Shown: positions 33,807-46,204, numbered from the stretch's first letter. The stretch is DNA of 64,000 nucleotides from Rhizobacter sp. (GCA_019635355.1 JAHBZQ010000001.1:1798001-1862000); one strand, 5' to 3'. Translations and numbers: made by a program. The notes: generated by a model not told the origin, from the letters alone.

Positions 33807-35429
33807 TCAGTACACCACCGCCTGCCCATCGCGCCGCGGGTCGCTCGCGGCCACATAGCCTTCGACGGCGGGGTCGCCCAGGCGCCAGATGAACTGGCCG
33901 GCACCGAAGTCCTGGTAGGAGTCGTTGATGACCTCCATCTGGTGCCCGCGCTCGGCGAGGCCTTGCACCGTGGCCGGGTTCATCGCGCTCTCGACGTTGA
34001 TCTCCAGGCCCGCGTTGAAGCGCCAGCGCGGCGCGTCACACGCGGCCTGGGGGTGCTGGCGGTAGTCGAGCATGCGCACGAGCGTCTGCATGTGGCCTTG
34101 CGGCTGCATGTTGGCGCCCATCACGCCGAAGCTCATCACCGGCTGGCCGTCTTTGGTGAGGAAGGCGGGGATGATGGTGTGGAAGGGCCGCTTGCCCGGC
34201 GACACCACGTTGGGGCTCTTCGCATCGAGGCTGAAGGCATGGCCGCGGTTCTGCATCGACAGGCCGTACTCCGGCACCACCACGCCCGAGCCGAAACCCT
34301 GGAAGTTGCTCTGGATGAAGCTGACCATCATGCCGCGCTCGTCGGCGGCGGTGAGGTAGATGGTGCCGCCTTTCACCGGATTGCCGGCGCCGAAATCCTG
34401 TGCGCGCTTCATGTCGATGAGCTTGGCGCGCGAAGCGAGGTACGCATCGTCGAGCAGCTGCTCGGCCGTGACCTCCATGCTGGCCGGTTCGGCCACGTAG
34501 CGGTAGACGTCGGCGAAGGCGAGCTTCATCGCTTCGATCTGCAGGTGCTGCGAGTCCACCCCGTCGACCTTCATCGAGCTGAGGTCGAAGTGCGAGAGGA
34601 TGCCGAGCGCGATGAGCGCCGCGATGCCCTGCCCGTTGGGCGGGATCTCGTGCAGCGTGTGGCTGCCATAGGTCTTGCCGATGGGCGTGACCCACTCGGG
34701 CTTGTAGCCGGCGAAGTCTTCCACGGTGATCGAGCCGCCGTGCTCGCGCGCATGGCGCGCCGCGGCTTCGGCGATCTCGCCGCCGTAATACGCCGCGCCC
34801 TTGCTCTGCGCGATGAGGCGCAGCGACTTCGCCGCACCGGGGAAGCGGAACAACTCGCCCACCTCGGGCGCACGGCCGCGCGGCATGAAGCTCTGCGCGA
34901 AGCCCGGCAGCTCGGCCAGCAGCGGCGTGGCCGCGGCCCACTTCTGCTGCACCACGACCGGCACCGCATAACCGCGCTCGGCGAGCTCGATGGCAGGCTC
35001 GAGCAGTTCGCCGAAGGGCAGCTTGCCGAAGCGCTCGCTCAAGGCCACCCACGAAGCCACCGCCCCGGGCACGGTGACGCTGTCCCAGCCGCGCTGGGGC
35101 GGGCTCTTCGCGTCGTCGCCGTACTTGGCCTTGAAGTAGTCGCGCGTCCAGGCCTGCGGGGCGCGGCCCGAGGCGTTGAGGCCGTGCAGCTGCTGCCCGT
35201 CCCAGAGGATGCAGAACGAATCGGAGCCGAGCCCGTTGCTCACCGGCTCGACGATGGTCATGGCCGCCGCCGCCGCGATGGCGGCGTCGACCGCGTTGCC
35301 GCCGTTCATCAGCATGCGCAGGCCGGCTTGCGCCGCGGCCGGGTGCGAGGTCGAGACGACGTTGCGCCCGAAGACGGGCAGGCGCTGGGTGGGGTAGCCG
35401 GTGGTCCAGTCAAAGGTGGGGTGGGTCAT
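33807..35429 (-). CDS. gamma-glutamyltransferase family protein, no signal peptide
   Basis: A 540-residue Ntn hydrolase of the GGT family. Signatures are STSHPAAAQAGLRMLMNGGN, DAAIAAAAAMTIVEP, GLGSDSFCILWDG and PPNGQGIAALIAL. The autocleavage Thr is at 356 (KGGTIYL), giving large and small subunits. Classical GGT has a signal peptide; here the start MTHPTFDWTTGYPTQ has none, as in cytoplasmic GGT-like acylases. Substrates may be gamma-glutamyl or other amides. The ATG at 35429 was chosen; an upstream extension of ten residues is unsupported. It is followed by the EamA gene. Confidence 0.88.
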   Translation of the reverse strand: MTHPTFDWTTGYPTQRLPVFGRNVVSTSHPAAAQAGLRMLMNGGNAVDAAIAAAAAMTIVEPVSNGLGSDSFCILWDGQQLHGLNASGRAPQAWTRDYFKAKYGDDAKSPPQRGWDSVTVPGAVASWVALSERFGKLPFGELLEPAIELAERGYAVPVVVQQKWAAATPLLAELPGFAQSFMPRGRAPEVGELFRFPGAAKSLRLIAQSKGAAYYGGEIAEAAARHAREHGGSITVEDFAGYKPEWVTPIGKTYGSHTLHEIPPNGQGIAALIALGILSHFDLSSMKVDGVDSQHLQIEAMKLAFADVYRYVAEPASMEVTAEQLLDDAYLASRAKLIDMKRAQDFGAGNPVKGGTIYLTAADERGMMVSFIQSNFQGFGSGVVVPEYGLSMQNRGHAFSLDAKSPNVVSPGKRPFHTIIPAFLTKDGQPVMSFGVMGANMQPQGHMQTLVRMLDYRQHPQAACDAPRWRFNAGLEINVESAMNPATVQGLAERGHQMEVINDSYQDFGAGQFIWRLGDPAVEGYVAASDPRRDGQAVVY

Positions 35430-35572
35430 GGTGGGGCCTCGGTCGCGTGCTGTCGTCAACGCACGGTCGGGTTGACGGCGGCGTTTGACATCCGGGATGT
35501 TGACTGCTCAACTGCACCAGCATACCGGCAGCACGATGCCACTGCGAGCCTGATGCGGGAGACGGACAGGCG

Positions 35573-37987
35573 ATGAACAACAACACCGACCTTGGGCGCC
35601 TCAAGGCGCGCTGCCTCGTCGCGACGGGAGCGGCGGCCCTGGGCTTGCTGGTGCTCATGTACGCACCACCCTTCGACGTGTGGACCAACCCCCACACCAG
35701 CATGCTGACGGTGCACCTGCTGCTGGAGCTGTTCGCCGTCATCATCGCCACGCTCATCGTGGTGATTTCCTGGCATGCCTTCGGTTCGCCCCGCGAGGTG
35801 GCGCAGGCCAAGCTGATGCTCGCCGGCTTCCTCGTGGTGGGCGTGTGCGACTTGGTGCATGCCCTCACCTACGAAGGCATGCCGCTCTTCCTGGCGCGCA
35901 GCAGCACGCCGCGCGCCATCTTCTTCTGGCTGATGGGTCGCACGGCCGAGGTGACGACCTTCGCGCTGATCGCCCTCGGCGTGGGCCTGGCCGTGCCGCG
36001 CACGGTGGCGCTGGCGGTCGGCGCGGGCGTGGCGGCGGTGATCGTGGCCATCGGCAGCTACCGGCTCGAGCTGTTTCCGTCGACCTTCGTGCAGGGCCAG
36101 GGGGTGACCTCGTTCAAGGCCGGCTACGAATACATGCTCATGGCGGGCAACCTCGCGGTGGGCCTGGCGATGTGGCACCGAGGAGCGCGCACCGGCCAAG
36201 GGCGCTACTACCTTTTCGCCCTGTCGTGCTTTCTCATGGGCATGGGCGAGCTGGCGTTCACGCGCTACCGCACGCCCAGCGACTTCCAGAACGTCTTCGG
36301 CCATGTCTACAAGGTGGCGAGCTACGCCCTGCTGTACATGGCCACCTTCCACGCCAGCATCCGCACGCCGTATGACGGGCTGAAGACCTCGGAGCAGCGT
36401 GCCCGCGAGAGCGAGCTGCGGCTGCGCTCGCTCAGCAACAACCTGCCCAACTGCGTGGTCTACCAGGTGGTGCGCGAGCCCGATGGCCGCATGTGCTTCA
36501 CCCACGTGAGCGAGTCGGTCGAGCAGCAGAACGGGCTGCACGCCGCAGACGTGCTGCGCGACAGCAGCCTGCTCTACAACCAGCTCCACCCCGACGACAG
36601 GCGCGAGGTCAGCGCCGCCGAGGCCCGCTCGGCGCGCGAGCTGCGGGTCTTCGACCTCACCGTGCGGCTGCGCCGCGCCGACGGCCAATGGCGCTGGGTG
36701 CACCTCTACTCCGCCCCGCGCCGGCTCGACGACGGCCGCGTGCTCTGGGACGGCGTCGCCTTCGACGTGACCGAGCAGCGCGAGGCCGCCGATGCACGCC
36801 GCGCGCTGGAGCTGCGCCTGCGCGAGACACAGAAGATGGAAGCCATCGGCACCCTGGCCGGCGGCATTGCGCACGACTTCAACAACGTGCTGGGTTCGCT
36901 GCTGGGCAACCTGTCGATGGCTCGCAAAGACCTGCAGCACGGCGAGACCGCCCGCGCTGACGCGGCGCTGGTCCACGCCGAAAAAGCCGGCCGGCGTGCA
37001 CGCGAGCTGGTGCGGCAGATCCTCACCTTCAGCCGGCGGCAGCCACAGGAGCTGCAACGCCAGCCGCTGCAACCGCTGGTGGAAGAGTGCGTGAGCCTGC
37101 TGCGCTCCACCCTGCCCGCGGGCGTGACACTCGAACTGCGGCTCGCGCCCGTCGCGCGGCACGTGCTGGCCGACGGCACGCAGGTCGAGCAAGTGGTGAT
37201 GAACCTGTGCACCAACGCCTGGCAGGCGATGGGCGCGCGCCACGGCACCATCACCGTGACGCTCGACGAACTGCAGCTCGACGCGCAGGCCGCCGCAAGC
37301 CGGTGCGGCTTGCCGGCCGGCGACTACCTGCACCTGGCCGTCGCCGACGACGGCGTGGGCATCGAGCCGGCCGCACTCGAGCACATCTTCGAACCCTTCT
37401 ACACCACCAAGCCGGCAGGCGAAGGCACGGGGCTCGGCCTGTCGGTCGTGCACGGCATCGTGCGGGCGCACCACGGCGCCATCACGGTCGACAGCCGCCC
37501 GGGCGCGGGCAGCACCTTCCACGTCTACTTTCCCGCCCTGCCACCGGCAGAGGTCGGCAACGACGAGCAGGTGCAAGCCGCCGCGGGGGCGCCCACCGGG
37601 GCCGGCCAGCACGTGCTGTACGTCGACGACGACGAACTCATGGAGCTGATGGTGGTGCGCCTGCTCGAGCGCGACGGCTACCGCGTGAGCTCGTACCGCA
37701 GCCCGACGGCGGCCCTGGCAGCGCTGCGGGCCCATCCGCAGGCCTACGACGTGCTGGTGACCGACTACAACATGCCCGAGCTGTCGGGCCTCGACCTGGC
37801 GGCACAGGCTCAGCGCATCCACCCCGACCTGCCGGTGATCTTGAGCTCGGGTTACGTCAGCGACGACCTGCAGATCGAAGCCGAGCTGCGCGGGGTGGTC
37901 GCCATCGTGCAGAAGCAAAACACGCTGGAAGAGCTGAGCGGCCAGCTTCGGGCCGTGCTCGAGAAGTGCGGCTCTGCCGCGGCGTGA
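35573..37987 (+). CDS. membrane hybrid histidine kinase (MASE3-PAS-HisKA-HATPase-REC)
   Basis: An 804-residue sensor. About seven hydrophobic segments over residues 15-265 form a MASE3-like sensor (LVHALTYEGMPLF and similar). PAS/PAC follows at about 275-405, then HisKA with GGIAHDFNNVLG (phospho-His434) and an HATPase with N, G1 and G2 boxes (NLCTNAWQAM, DDGVGI, GEGTGLGLSVV). The C-terminal receiver has VDDDELM and phospho-Asp731 (VTDYNMPE). It resembles kinases that feed a phosphorelay. No cognate regulator is adjacent. It is divergent from the GGT gene. Confidence 0.92.
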   Translation: MNNNTDLGRLKARCLVATGAAALGLLVLMYAPPFDVWTNPHTSMLTVHLLLELFAVIIATLIVVISWHAFGSPREVAQAKLMLAGFLVVGVCDLVHALTYEGMPLFLARSSTPRAIFFWLMGRTAEVTTFALIALGVGLAVPRTVALAVGAGVAAVIVAIGSYRLELFPSTFVQGQGVTSFKAGYEYMLMAGNLAVGLAMWHRGARTGQGRYYLFALSCFLMGMGELAFTRYRTPSDFQNVFGHVYKVASYALLYMATFHASIRTPYDGLKTSEQRARESELRLRSLSNNLPNCVVYQVVREPDGRMCFTHVSESVEQQNGLHAADVLRDSSLLYNQLHPDDRREVSAAEARSARELRVFDLTVRLRRADGQWRWVHLYSAPRRLDDGRVLWDGVAFDVTEQREAADARRALELRLRETQKMEAIGTLAGGIAHDFNNVLGSLLGNLSMARKDLQHGETARADAALVHAEKAGRRARELVRQILTFSRRQPQELQRQPLQPLVEECVSLLRSTLPAGVTLELRLAPVARHVLADGTQVEQVVMNLCTNAWQAMGARHGTITVTLDELQLDAQAAASRCGLPAGDYLHLAVADDGVGIEPAALEHIFEPFYTTKPAGEGTGLGLSVVHGIVRAHHGAITVDSRPGAGSTFHVYFPALPPAEVGNDEQVQAAAGAPTGAGQHVLYVDDDELMELMVVRLLERDGYRVSSYRSPTAALAALRAHPQAYDVLVTDYNMPELSGLDLAAQAQRIHPDLPVILSSGYVSDDLQIEAELRGVVAIVQKQNTLEELSGQLRAVLEKCGSAAA

Positions 37988-38035
37988 TACCTGGCAGACC
38001 GCACCGCGGCCGGGTACGCCGCGGGCCGCACCCGG

Positions 38036-39541
38036 TCAGTCTTCGACGAAGGCCTCTTCGCGCTTCTTCTTGATCGACGGCAGCATCACGATCACCACCA
38101 GCAGCACCGCGGCGATCAGCAAGCCGGCCGACAGCGGGCGCACGACGAAGGTGCTCCAGTCGCCGCGCGAGAGCAGCAGCGCTCGCCGCAGGTTCTCTTC
38201 CATCATCGGCCCGAGGATGAAGCCCAGCAGCAACGGTGCGCCCTCGCAGCTCAGCTTGTAGAAGAGGTAGCCGATCACCGCGAAGATCGCCGTCATGTAG
38301 ACGTCGAAGTTGTTGTTGTTGAGGGTGTAGACCCCGATGCAGCAGAAGAGCGTGATCGCGGGGAACAGGAAGCGGTAAGGCACCGTCAGCAGCTTGATCC
38401 AGATGCCGATCAGCGGCAGGTTGAGCACCACCAGCATCAGGTTGCCGATCCACATGGAAGCGATCAGGCCCCAGAAGAGCTGCGGGTTGCTGGTCATCAC
38501 CTGCGGGCCGGGCTGGATGCCCTTGATCGTCATCGCGCCCACCATCAGCGCCATCACCGCATTGGGCGGGATGCCCAGCGTGAGCATCGGGATGAAGGAA
38601 GTCTGTGCGCCGGCGTTGTTGGCCGACTCGGGGCCGGCCACACCGCGGATGTCGCCCTTGCCGAAGCGGCCGGTGTCGCCGGCGATCTTCTTCTCGAGCG
38701 TATAGGCGGCAAACGACGAGAGCAGCGCACCACCGCCCGGCAGCACACCCAGCACCGAGCCGAGCGCCGTGCCGCGCAGCACCGAAGGCCAGGCCTGCTT
38801 GAAGTCTTCACGCGTGGGCCACAGGCCCTTCACTTCCTTGGTGAACACCTCGCGGTGCTCGGCCGGCTGGCCGAGGTTGGCGATGATTTCGCCGAAGCCG
38901 AAAAGACCCATTGCGATCACGACGAAGCCGATGCCGTCGGTCAGCTCGGGGATGTCGAAGCTGTAGCGCGCGGTGCCCGAGATCACGTCGGTGTTGATCT
39001 GCGCCATCGTGAGGCCGAGGATGATCATCGAGATGGCCTTGAGCAGCGAGCCCGAGGCCAGCACCACCGCGCCGATGAGGCCCAGCACCATCAGCGAGAA
39101 GTATTCCTGCGGGCCGAACTTGAAGGCCAGCTCGGTGAGCGGGGGCGCAAAGGCCGCGATGATCACCGTGCCCACGCAACCGGCGAAGAACGAGCCCAGG
39201 CCCGCCGCCGCCAACGCAGAGCCGGCACGGCCCTGGCGGGCCATCTGGTAGCCGTCGATCGCGGTCACGACCGACGACGATTCGCCCGGCACATTGATCA
39301 GGATGGCGGTGGTCGAGCCACCGTACTGAGCGCCGTAGTAGATGCCGGCCAGCATGATGAGCGCGGGCGTGGCGTCGAGCGCGTAGATCGACGGCAGCAG
39401 CATCGCGATGGTCGCCACCGGGCCGAGGCCCGGCAGCACGCCGATCAGCGTGCCCAGGATGCAACCGAAGAAGGCATAGGCCAGGTTCTGCAGCGTGAAG
39501 GCCACGCCGAAACCCAGCATCAGGTTGTTGATCAGTTCCAT
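38036..39541 (-). CDS. tctA: tripartite tricarboxylate transporter, TctA large membrane subunit
   Basis: A 501-residue protein with about 11-12 hydrophobic segments. TctA landmarks are GCILGTLIGVLPGLGPVATI, IYYGAQYGGSTTAILINVPG and GVLPGGGALLSSF. It forms the main channel of a secondary carboxylate transporter that depends on a periplasmic TctC (Bug) protein. The tctB gene lies 37 nt upstream. No tctC is in the window, so the binding protein must be encoded elsewhere. The carboxylate is unknown. Confidence 0.94.
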   Translation of the reverse strand: MELINNLMLGFGVAFTLQNLAYAFFGCILGTLIGVLPGLGPVATIAMLLPSIYALDATPALIMLAGIYYGAQYGGSTTAILINVPGESSSVVTAIDGYQMARQGRAGSALAAAGLGSFFAGCVGTVIIAAFAPPLTELAFKFGPQEYFSLMVLGLIGAVVLASGSLLKAISMIILGLTMAQINTDVISGTARYSFDIPELTDGIGFVVIAMGLFGFGEIIANLGQPAEHREVFTKEVKGLWPTREDFKQAWPSVLRGTALGSVLGVLPGGGALLSSFAAYTLEKKIAGDTGRFGKGDIRGVAGPESANNAGAQTSFIPMLTLGIPPNAVMALMVGAMTIKGIQPGPQVMTSNPQLFWGLIASMWIGNLMLVVLNLPLIGIWIKLLTVPYRFLFPAITLFCCIGVYTLNNNNFDVYMTAIFAVIGYLFYKLSCEGAPLLLGFILGPMMEENLRRALLLSRGDWSTFVVRPLSAGLLIAAVLLVVIVMLPSIKKKREEAFVED

Positions 39542-39578
39542 GGTCGTCTCGATTTGTAGTAGTGCGTCTGACGGAGTC

Positions 39579-40043
39579 TCAAGACCCGAGGAACGAAGGC
39601 CACATCGGAATCGTGAGCTTCAGACCCCACACGAAGATCACCCACGAGAAGAAGGTCAACACGGCCGCGGCGATGAGCACGCCGCGCCACTTGAATTCGT
39701 CGCCCGCGAAGCTCACCGCGATGATGAGGATGGGGATTGTGATGATCATGCCCAGTCGCGGCAGCAGCACGCCGAAGAGCACGATCGAGCCGACGGTGAT
39801 GAGCAGTGGGCGCCACGCGATCTTGCCGATGGGGTCGCCGCCTTCGGTCTCGATGGTGAGGCTCTTGAAGAGCACGATCGCGCCGAGGATGGCGAGGATG
39901 ATGCTCAGCAGCAGCGGGAAGTAACCCGGCCCCGGACGGGCCGACGTGCCCATGCTGTAGTTGGTGGCCCCGACGGCAAACACGATGCCGACCACGAGGA
40001 ACATGAGACCGGACCAGAAGTCCCGTTCGCTTTTGATTTTCAA
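39579..40043 (-). CDS. tctB: tripartite tricarboxylate transporter, TctB small membrane subunit
   Basis: A 154-residue protein with four hydrophobic segments and a short charged start MKIKSERDFWSGL. The sequence FLVVGIVFAVGATNYSMGTS followed by RPGPGYFP is typical of TctB. It supports TctA in the membrane. It is first in tctBA, with a TAGAAT box 31 nt upstream of its ATG. Confidence 0.92.
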   Translation of the reverse strand: MKIKSERDFWSGLMFLVVGIVFAVGATNYSMGTSARPGPGYFPLLLSIILAILGAIVLFKSLTIETEGGDPIGKIAWRPLLITVGSIVLFGVLLPRLGMIITIPILIIAVSFAGDEFKWRGVLIAAAVLTFFSWVIFVWGLKLTIPMWPSFLGS

Positions 40044-40073
40044 GGGCTTGCTCCTCGACAGATGAGTCGCGGA

Positions 40074-40079
40074 ATTCTA
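40074..40079 (-). promoter_or_regulatory. candidate -10 box of tctBA
   Basis: TAGAAT on the minus strand, about 30 nt before the tctB ATG. No convincing -35 is seen, so an activator or a weak promoter is possible. Confidence 0.4.
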
Positions 40080-40167
40080 GGCAGCAAGACCTTGCGGGCC
40101 GTGTGTGGTTTACACGTACCGGAGAGGCGTCTCGCAGGATGGAACGCCCCGCCTCACGCCACCCCGC

Positions 40168-41975
<1,808 letters not shown>

Positions 41976-41979
<4 letters not shown>

Positions 41980-42761
41980 GTCGGGTCGTCTGTCGAAGGC
42001 AGTGCGCGCATCATGCGCAGCCACTTGCGGGCCGGCAATGCGGTCCGAGTTTCAATGGTTTCCGCTCGTGCGGCAAGCACGTCGCGCTCGGGCAGGGCCA
42101 TGCCCTTGAGGCCCACCACGACGGTGTTGCCCTCTTTCGTGGGCCGCAGGCTGAGCACCTGGTCGGCGCCGAAGGCCTGCGCGATGCGCGCGGCGCTGCG
42201 CTCGAAGCTCGCATCGCGCCCGAAGAGGTTGACCGTCATCACGCCTTCGTCGGCCAGCAGGCGGTGGCAGGCGTCGTAGAACGCCTGGTCGTCGAGCACG
42301 GGGCTCGCGGCATCGTGGTCGTAGAGGTCGACGTTGAGCACGTCGGCGGTGCCGATGTGCGCCGGGTCGGCCACGTAGTCGGCCGCGTCCTGGTTGAGCA
42401 CGGTGAGCTTCTTGTCGTCGGCCGGCAGGTTGAACCACATGCGGCAGGCCGTGATCACGGTCGGGTTGAGTTCGACCGCAGTCGTCTTCATGCGCAGGTT
42501 GCGGTGGCAGAAACGCGTGATCGCAGCCGACCCCAAGCCGAGCTGCACCGCATGCGCCTTGTTCACGTAGGCCGGGTTGCGAAACAGCAGCCAGACCATC
42601 ATGCGCTGGACGTATTCGAGCTCCAGCGCATGGGGCTTGCGCACGCGCATCGCGCCCTGCACCCAGGGCGTGCCGAGGTGCAGGTAGCGCACGCCTTCGA
42701 ATTCGGAGATCGTGGCCGGGGCCATGTCGGGTTGCGCTTTGGTGTTCTTCTTCATGTTCAT
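41976..42761 (-). CDS. spermidine synthase-like (SAM-fold) protein
   Basis: A 261-residue Rossmann-fold protein of the polyamine synthase superfamily. The glycine-rich loop reads AVQLGLGSAAITRF, an acidic residue after strand 2 lies in TTAVELNP, and the catalytic region is NVDLYDHDAASP. The canonical synthase motif GGGDGG is absent, so it may be an aminopropyltransferase of altered specificity or a methyltransferase. The first of two possible ATGs (42761) overlaps the glycosylase stop by 4 nt, and its own stop overlaps gspE by 4 nt, so translation is coupled across three genes. Confidence 0.75.
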
Positions 42762-43276
42762 GCGATGCCATCGGCTTCGAACGCCTCGCGCCATGCGGCC
42801 AGCTTGCGCTCGAAGCTCCACGAGGCGTTGGCGGGGCTGGTGGAAGGCAGGCGCCACACGCGCACGCCGAGCGCGGCGGTGAAGCGCATCGCGCGGGCCG
42901 ACTCACCGCCGTTGTGGGCGACGGCCTGAAGCGCTGGCGCGCGCGCCTTCAACGCTGCGAGGTCGTTGAACTCGGCGTCGCGGATCGCGCTGTCGAGGCT
43001 GCCCTCGCGGCGGCAGTGGGCGTAGACGTCCCAGAGGCCGAGGCCGCGCTGCAGCGCTTCCTGCAGGCGCTTCGGGTAGGCCAGCGCCCGCAGGTCGAGC
43101 CCCCACAGGGCGGAGAGCAAGGGCCAGAAGTGGTTGCGGGGGTGGGCGTAGTACTGGCCGGCCGTCAAAGAGGCGACGCTCGGGAAGCTGCCCAGCACGA
43201 GCAGTCGCGTGCGTTGGTCGATGACGGGGGGCAGGCCGCGCAGCAGGTCGGCGTCGGCAGTCGGGGCGAGGGGCAT
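42758..43276 (-). CDS. DNA-deoxyinosine / uracil-DNA glycosylase family protein
   Basis: A 172-residue single-domain UDG-superfamily protein. LVLGSFPSVASLTAGQYYAH then PRNHFWPLL is the hallmark of the bacterial deoxyinosine glycosylase (MUG/TDG-like) group. The C-terminal LPSTSPAN is the second active-site motif. It should remove hypoxanthine or uracil from DNA after deamination damage. The start MPLAPTADAD at 43276 lies 7 nt after the tatD stop; the longer upstream frame overlaps tatD and is rejected. It is coupled downstream to the spermidine synthase-like gene. Confidence 0.88.
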   Translation of the reverse strand: MPLAPTADADLLRGLPPVIDQRTRLLVLGSFPSVASLTAGQYYAHPRNHFWPLLSALWGLDLRALAYPKRLQEALQRGLGLWDVYAHCRREGSLDSAIRDAEFNDLAALKARAPALQAVAHNGGESARAMRFTAALGVRVWRLPSTSPANASWSFERKLAAWREAFEADGIA

Positions 43277-43283
43277 GGGCCCG

Positions 43284-44099
43284 TCAGTCTGCCAGAGCGG
43301 CCAGCCGGGGCAGCGCGGCGTGTGCGTTGCGCCAGGTGATGTCGGCCACCTGGGCGGGCGTCCAGCCTCGAAGGCCGGCCAGGGTCTGCGCGATGCGCGG
43401 CAGCTGCGCGGGCTCGTTGCGCGAGCTTTCGCCGGCCGCACGCTCGGCTGCGGTGCGGTAGAGCCAATGCGGGGGAATGTCGGGCGCATCGGTCTCGAGC
43501 ACCAGGCTCTCGGCCGGCAAGGTCTCGGCGAGGCGGCGGATCTGCAGCGCGCGGTCGAAGGTCATCGCACCGCCGAAGCCGAGCTTGAAGCCGAGGTCGA
43601 TGAAGACCTGCGCCTGCTGCGCGCTGCCGTTGAACGCGTGGGCGATGCCGCGCACCGGAATGCGGCGCAGCTGCTTGAGCAGGGCGTCGGCCGAGCGGCG
43701 CACGTGCAGCAGCACCGGCAGGCCCGCGTCGTGGGCGAGCTTGAGTTGCTCGACGTAGAAATGCCGGGCTTTCACCTGGTCGAGCCCGGGCACGAAATGG
43801 TCGAGCCCGATCTCGCCGACGGCCACCAGGCGCGGGTCGTCGCGGTGCCGTTGCAGTGCGTCATGCAGCGCGGCGAGGTCGGATTCCGCGGCATCGTTCA
43901 CGCACAAGGGGTGGATGCCGAGCGCATAGGCCAGGCCGTGCCGATGCGCCAACTGGCGCACCGTCTCGAAGTTCGACACCGCCACCGCCGGCAGCACCTG
44001 CAGCGCCACGCCGGCCGCACGGGCACGCGCGACGACGCCGTCGCGGTCGGCATCGAACTCGGGGGCGTCGAGGTGACAGTGCGTATCGATCCAGTGCAT
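43284..44099 (-). CDS. tatD: TatD-family metal-dependent DNase/hydrolase
   Basis: A 271-residue TIM-barrel metallo-hydrolase. Metal ligands are in IDTHCHLDA (His7, His9), VAVGEIGLDH (Glu), LLHVRRSADAL (His), AHAFNGSAQQA (His) and LETDAPDIPP (Asp). The family has 3'-5' exonuclease activity on damaged DNA. The ATG at 44099 (MHWIDTH) matches family starts. It heads the tatD-glycosylase-speE-like-gspE set and is divergent from the serine protease gene. Confidence 0.92.
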   Translation of the reverse strand: MHWIDTHCHLDAPEFDADRDGVVARARAAGVALQVLPAVAVSNFETVRQLAHRHGLAYALGIHPLCVNDAAESDLAALHDALQRHRDDPRLVAVGEIGLDHFVPGLDQVKARHFYVEQLKLAHDAGLPVLLHVRRSADALLKQLRRIPVRGIAHAFNGSAQQAQVFIDLGFKLGFGGAMTFDRALQIRRLAETLPAESLVLETDAPDIPPHWLYRTAAERAAGESSRNEPAQLPRIAQTLAGLRGWTPAQVADITWRNAHAALPRLAALAD

Positions 44100-44230
44100 C
44101 TCGAGATGATGCCCTGAGCATGCACAGACGCCCGCGGCGTGATACGGTGTGCATGTCGCCGCTACGGTCTGCGTGAGGTGACGGTGTTTGGAATCCAGCA
44201 GTCTCCCGTGAACACCCGGAGGTGGCAGGC

Positions 44231-45193
44231 ATGAGAAAGGCTCCGCTCTACAGCCGCTCGCCGCGACAACCGTCGCCGCCCGCGACCGCCGCTGCGGCGC
44301 CGTCGGCACCCGAAGCACGCGCCGCCGCCGCACCCGCGGCGCCCACCAAGCGATCGGCATGGCGCGAGCGCCTGGCCTGGGCCACGGTGGGCGTGTTGCT
44401 GGTGGTGCTGGGCGCCTTCGGCCAGCGGGCCTTCGCCCCCGGCAGCCCGGCCCTCACCCAGAAAGACATCGACGCCTCGGTGCGCCGGTCGCTCGAAAAA
44501 GAGCCCCTGCCCTCGGCCTATGCCAAGGCCCACGCCGCCATCGCCCCTTCGGTGGTACGGGTGGAAGGCGACGACGGCCCTGACGACGCGCCCGCAGCCA
44601 CCACTGCGCCCGGCAAGAGCGCCAAGAAGAAGACCGAGAACGGCCCGCCCGTGCCCAACCACGCCATCGGTACCGGCGTGGTGATCATCGACAACGGCAC
44701 CATCCTCACCAACCTGCACGTGGTGGCCGGCTCCCGGCGGCTGAAGGTGACCTTCGCCGACGGCAGCGAGTCCGACGCCTCGCTCATCGGCGTGCAGCCC
44801 GAGCACGACCTCGCCGTGCTGCGCGCCCGCAGCATCCCCGACGATCTGGTGGCGGCCACCATGCGCTCCACCGCCGACCTGCAACCGGGCGACGAGGTGA
44901 TCGCGGTGGGCTTCCCCTTCGGCATCGGGCCCTCGGTGTCGGGTGGCGTGGTGTCGGGCCTGCGGCGCGAGTTCCGCTCGCCGCAGGGCCAGCGCAAGCT
45001 GACCAACCTGATCCAGTTCGACGCCGCCGCCAACCCCGGCAACTCGGGTGGCCCGCTGGTCACGATGGACGGCAGCGTGGTGGGCATCGTCACCGCCATC
45101 CTCAACCCGTCGGAGCAGCGCACCTTCATCGGCATCGGGTTTGCCGTGCCCATCGAAAACGCGGCCGCGGCTGCCGGGATGCCACCTTTCTGA
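44231..45193 (+). CDS. membrane-anchored S1C trypsin-like serine protease without PDZ
   Basis: A 320-residue protein. A Pro/Ala-rich cytoplasmic tail covers residues 1-45, one TM segment about 50-68, and a periplasmic DegP-like protease domain 100-315. The triad is His163 (LTNLHVV), Asp193 (EHDLAVL) and Ser272 (PGNSGGPL). The chain ends just after the protease domain, so the PDZ domains of DegS/DegP are missing. It is followed after 9 nt by moxR and is probably the first gene of the MoxR-DUF58-VWA operon, suggesting a joint envelope quality-control role. Confidence 0.88.
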   Translation: MRKAPLYSRSPRQPSPPATAAAAPSAPEARAAAAPAAPTKRSAWRERLAWATVGVLLVVLGAFGQRAFAPGSPALTQKDIDASVRRSLEKEPLPSAYAKAHAAIAPSVVRVEGDDGPDDAPAATTAPGKSAKKKTENGPPVPNHAIGTGVVIIDNGTILTNLHVVAGSRRLKVTFADGSESDASLIGVQPEHDLAVLRARSIPDDLVAATMRSTADLQPGDEVIAVGFPFGIGPSVSGGVVSGLRREFRSPQGQRKLTNLIQFDAAANPGNSGGPLVTMDGSVVGIVTAILNPSEQRTFIGIGFAVPIENAAAAAGMPPF

Positions 45194-45202
45194 GGAGTCT
45201 TC

Positions 45203-46175
<973 letters not shown>

Positions 46176-46204
<29 letters not shown>

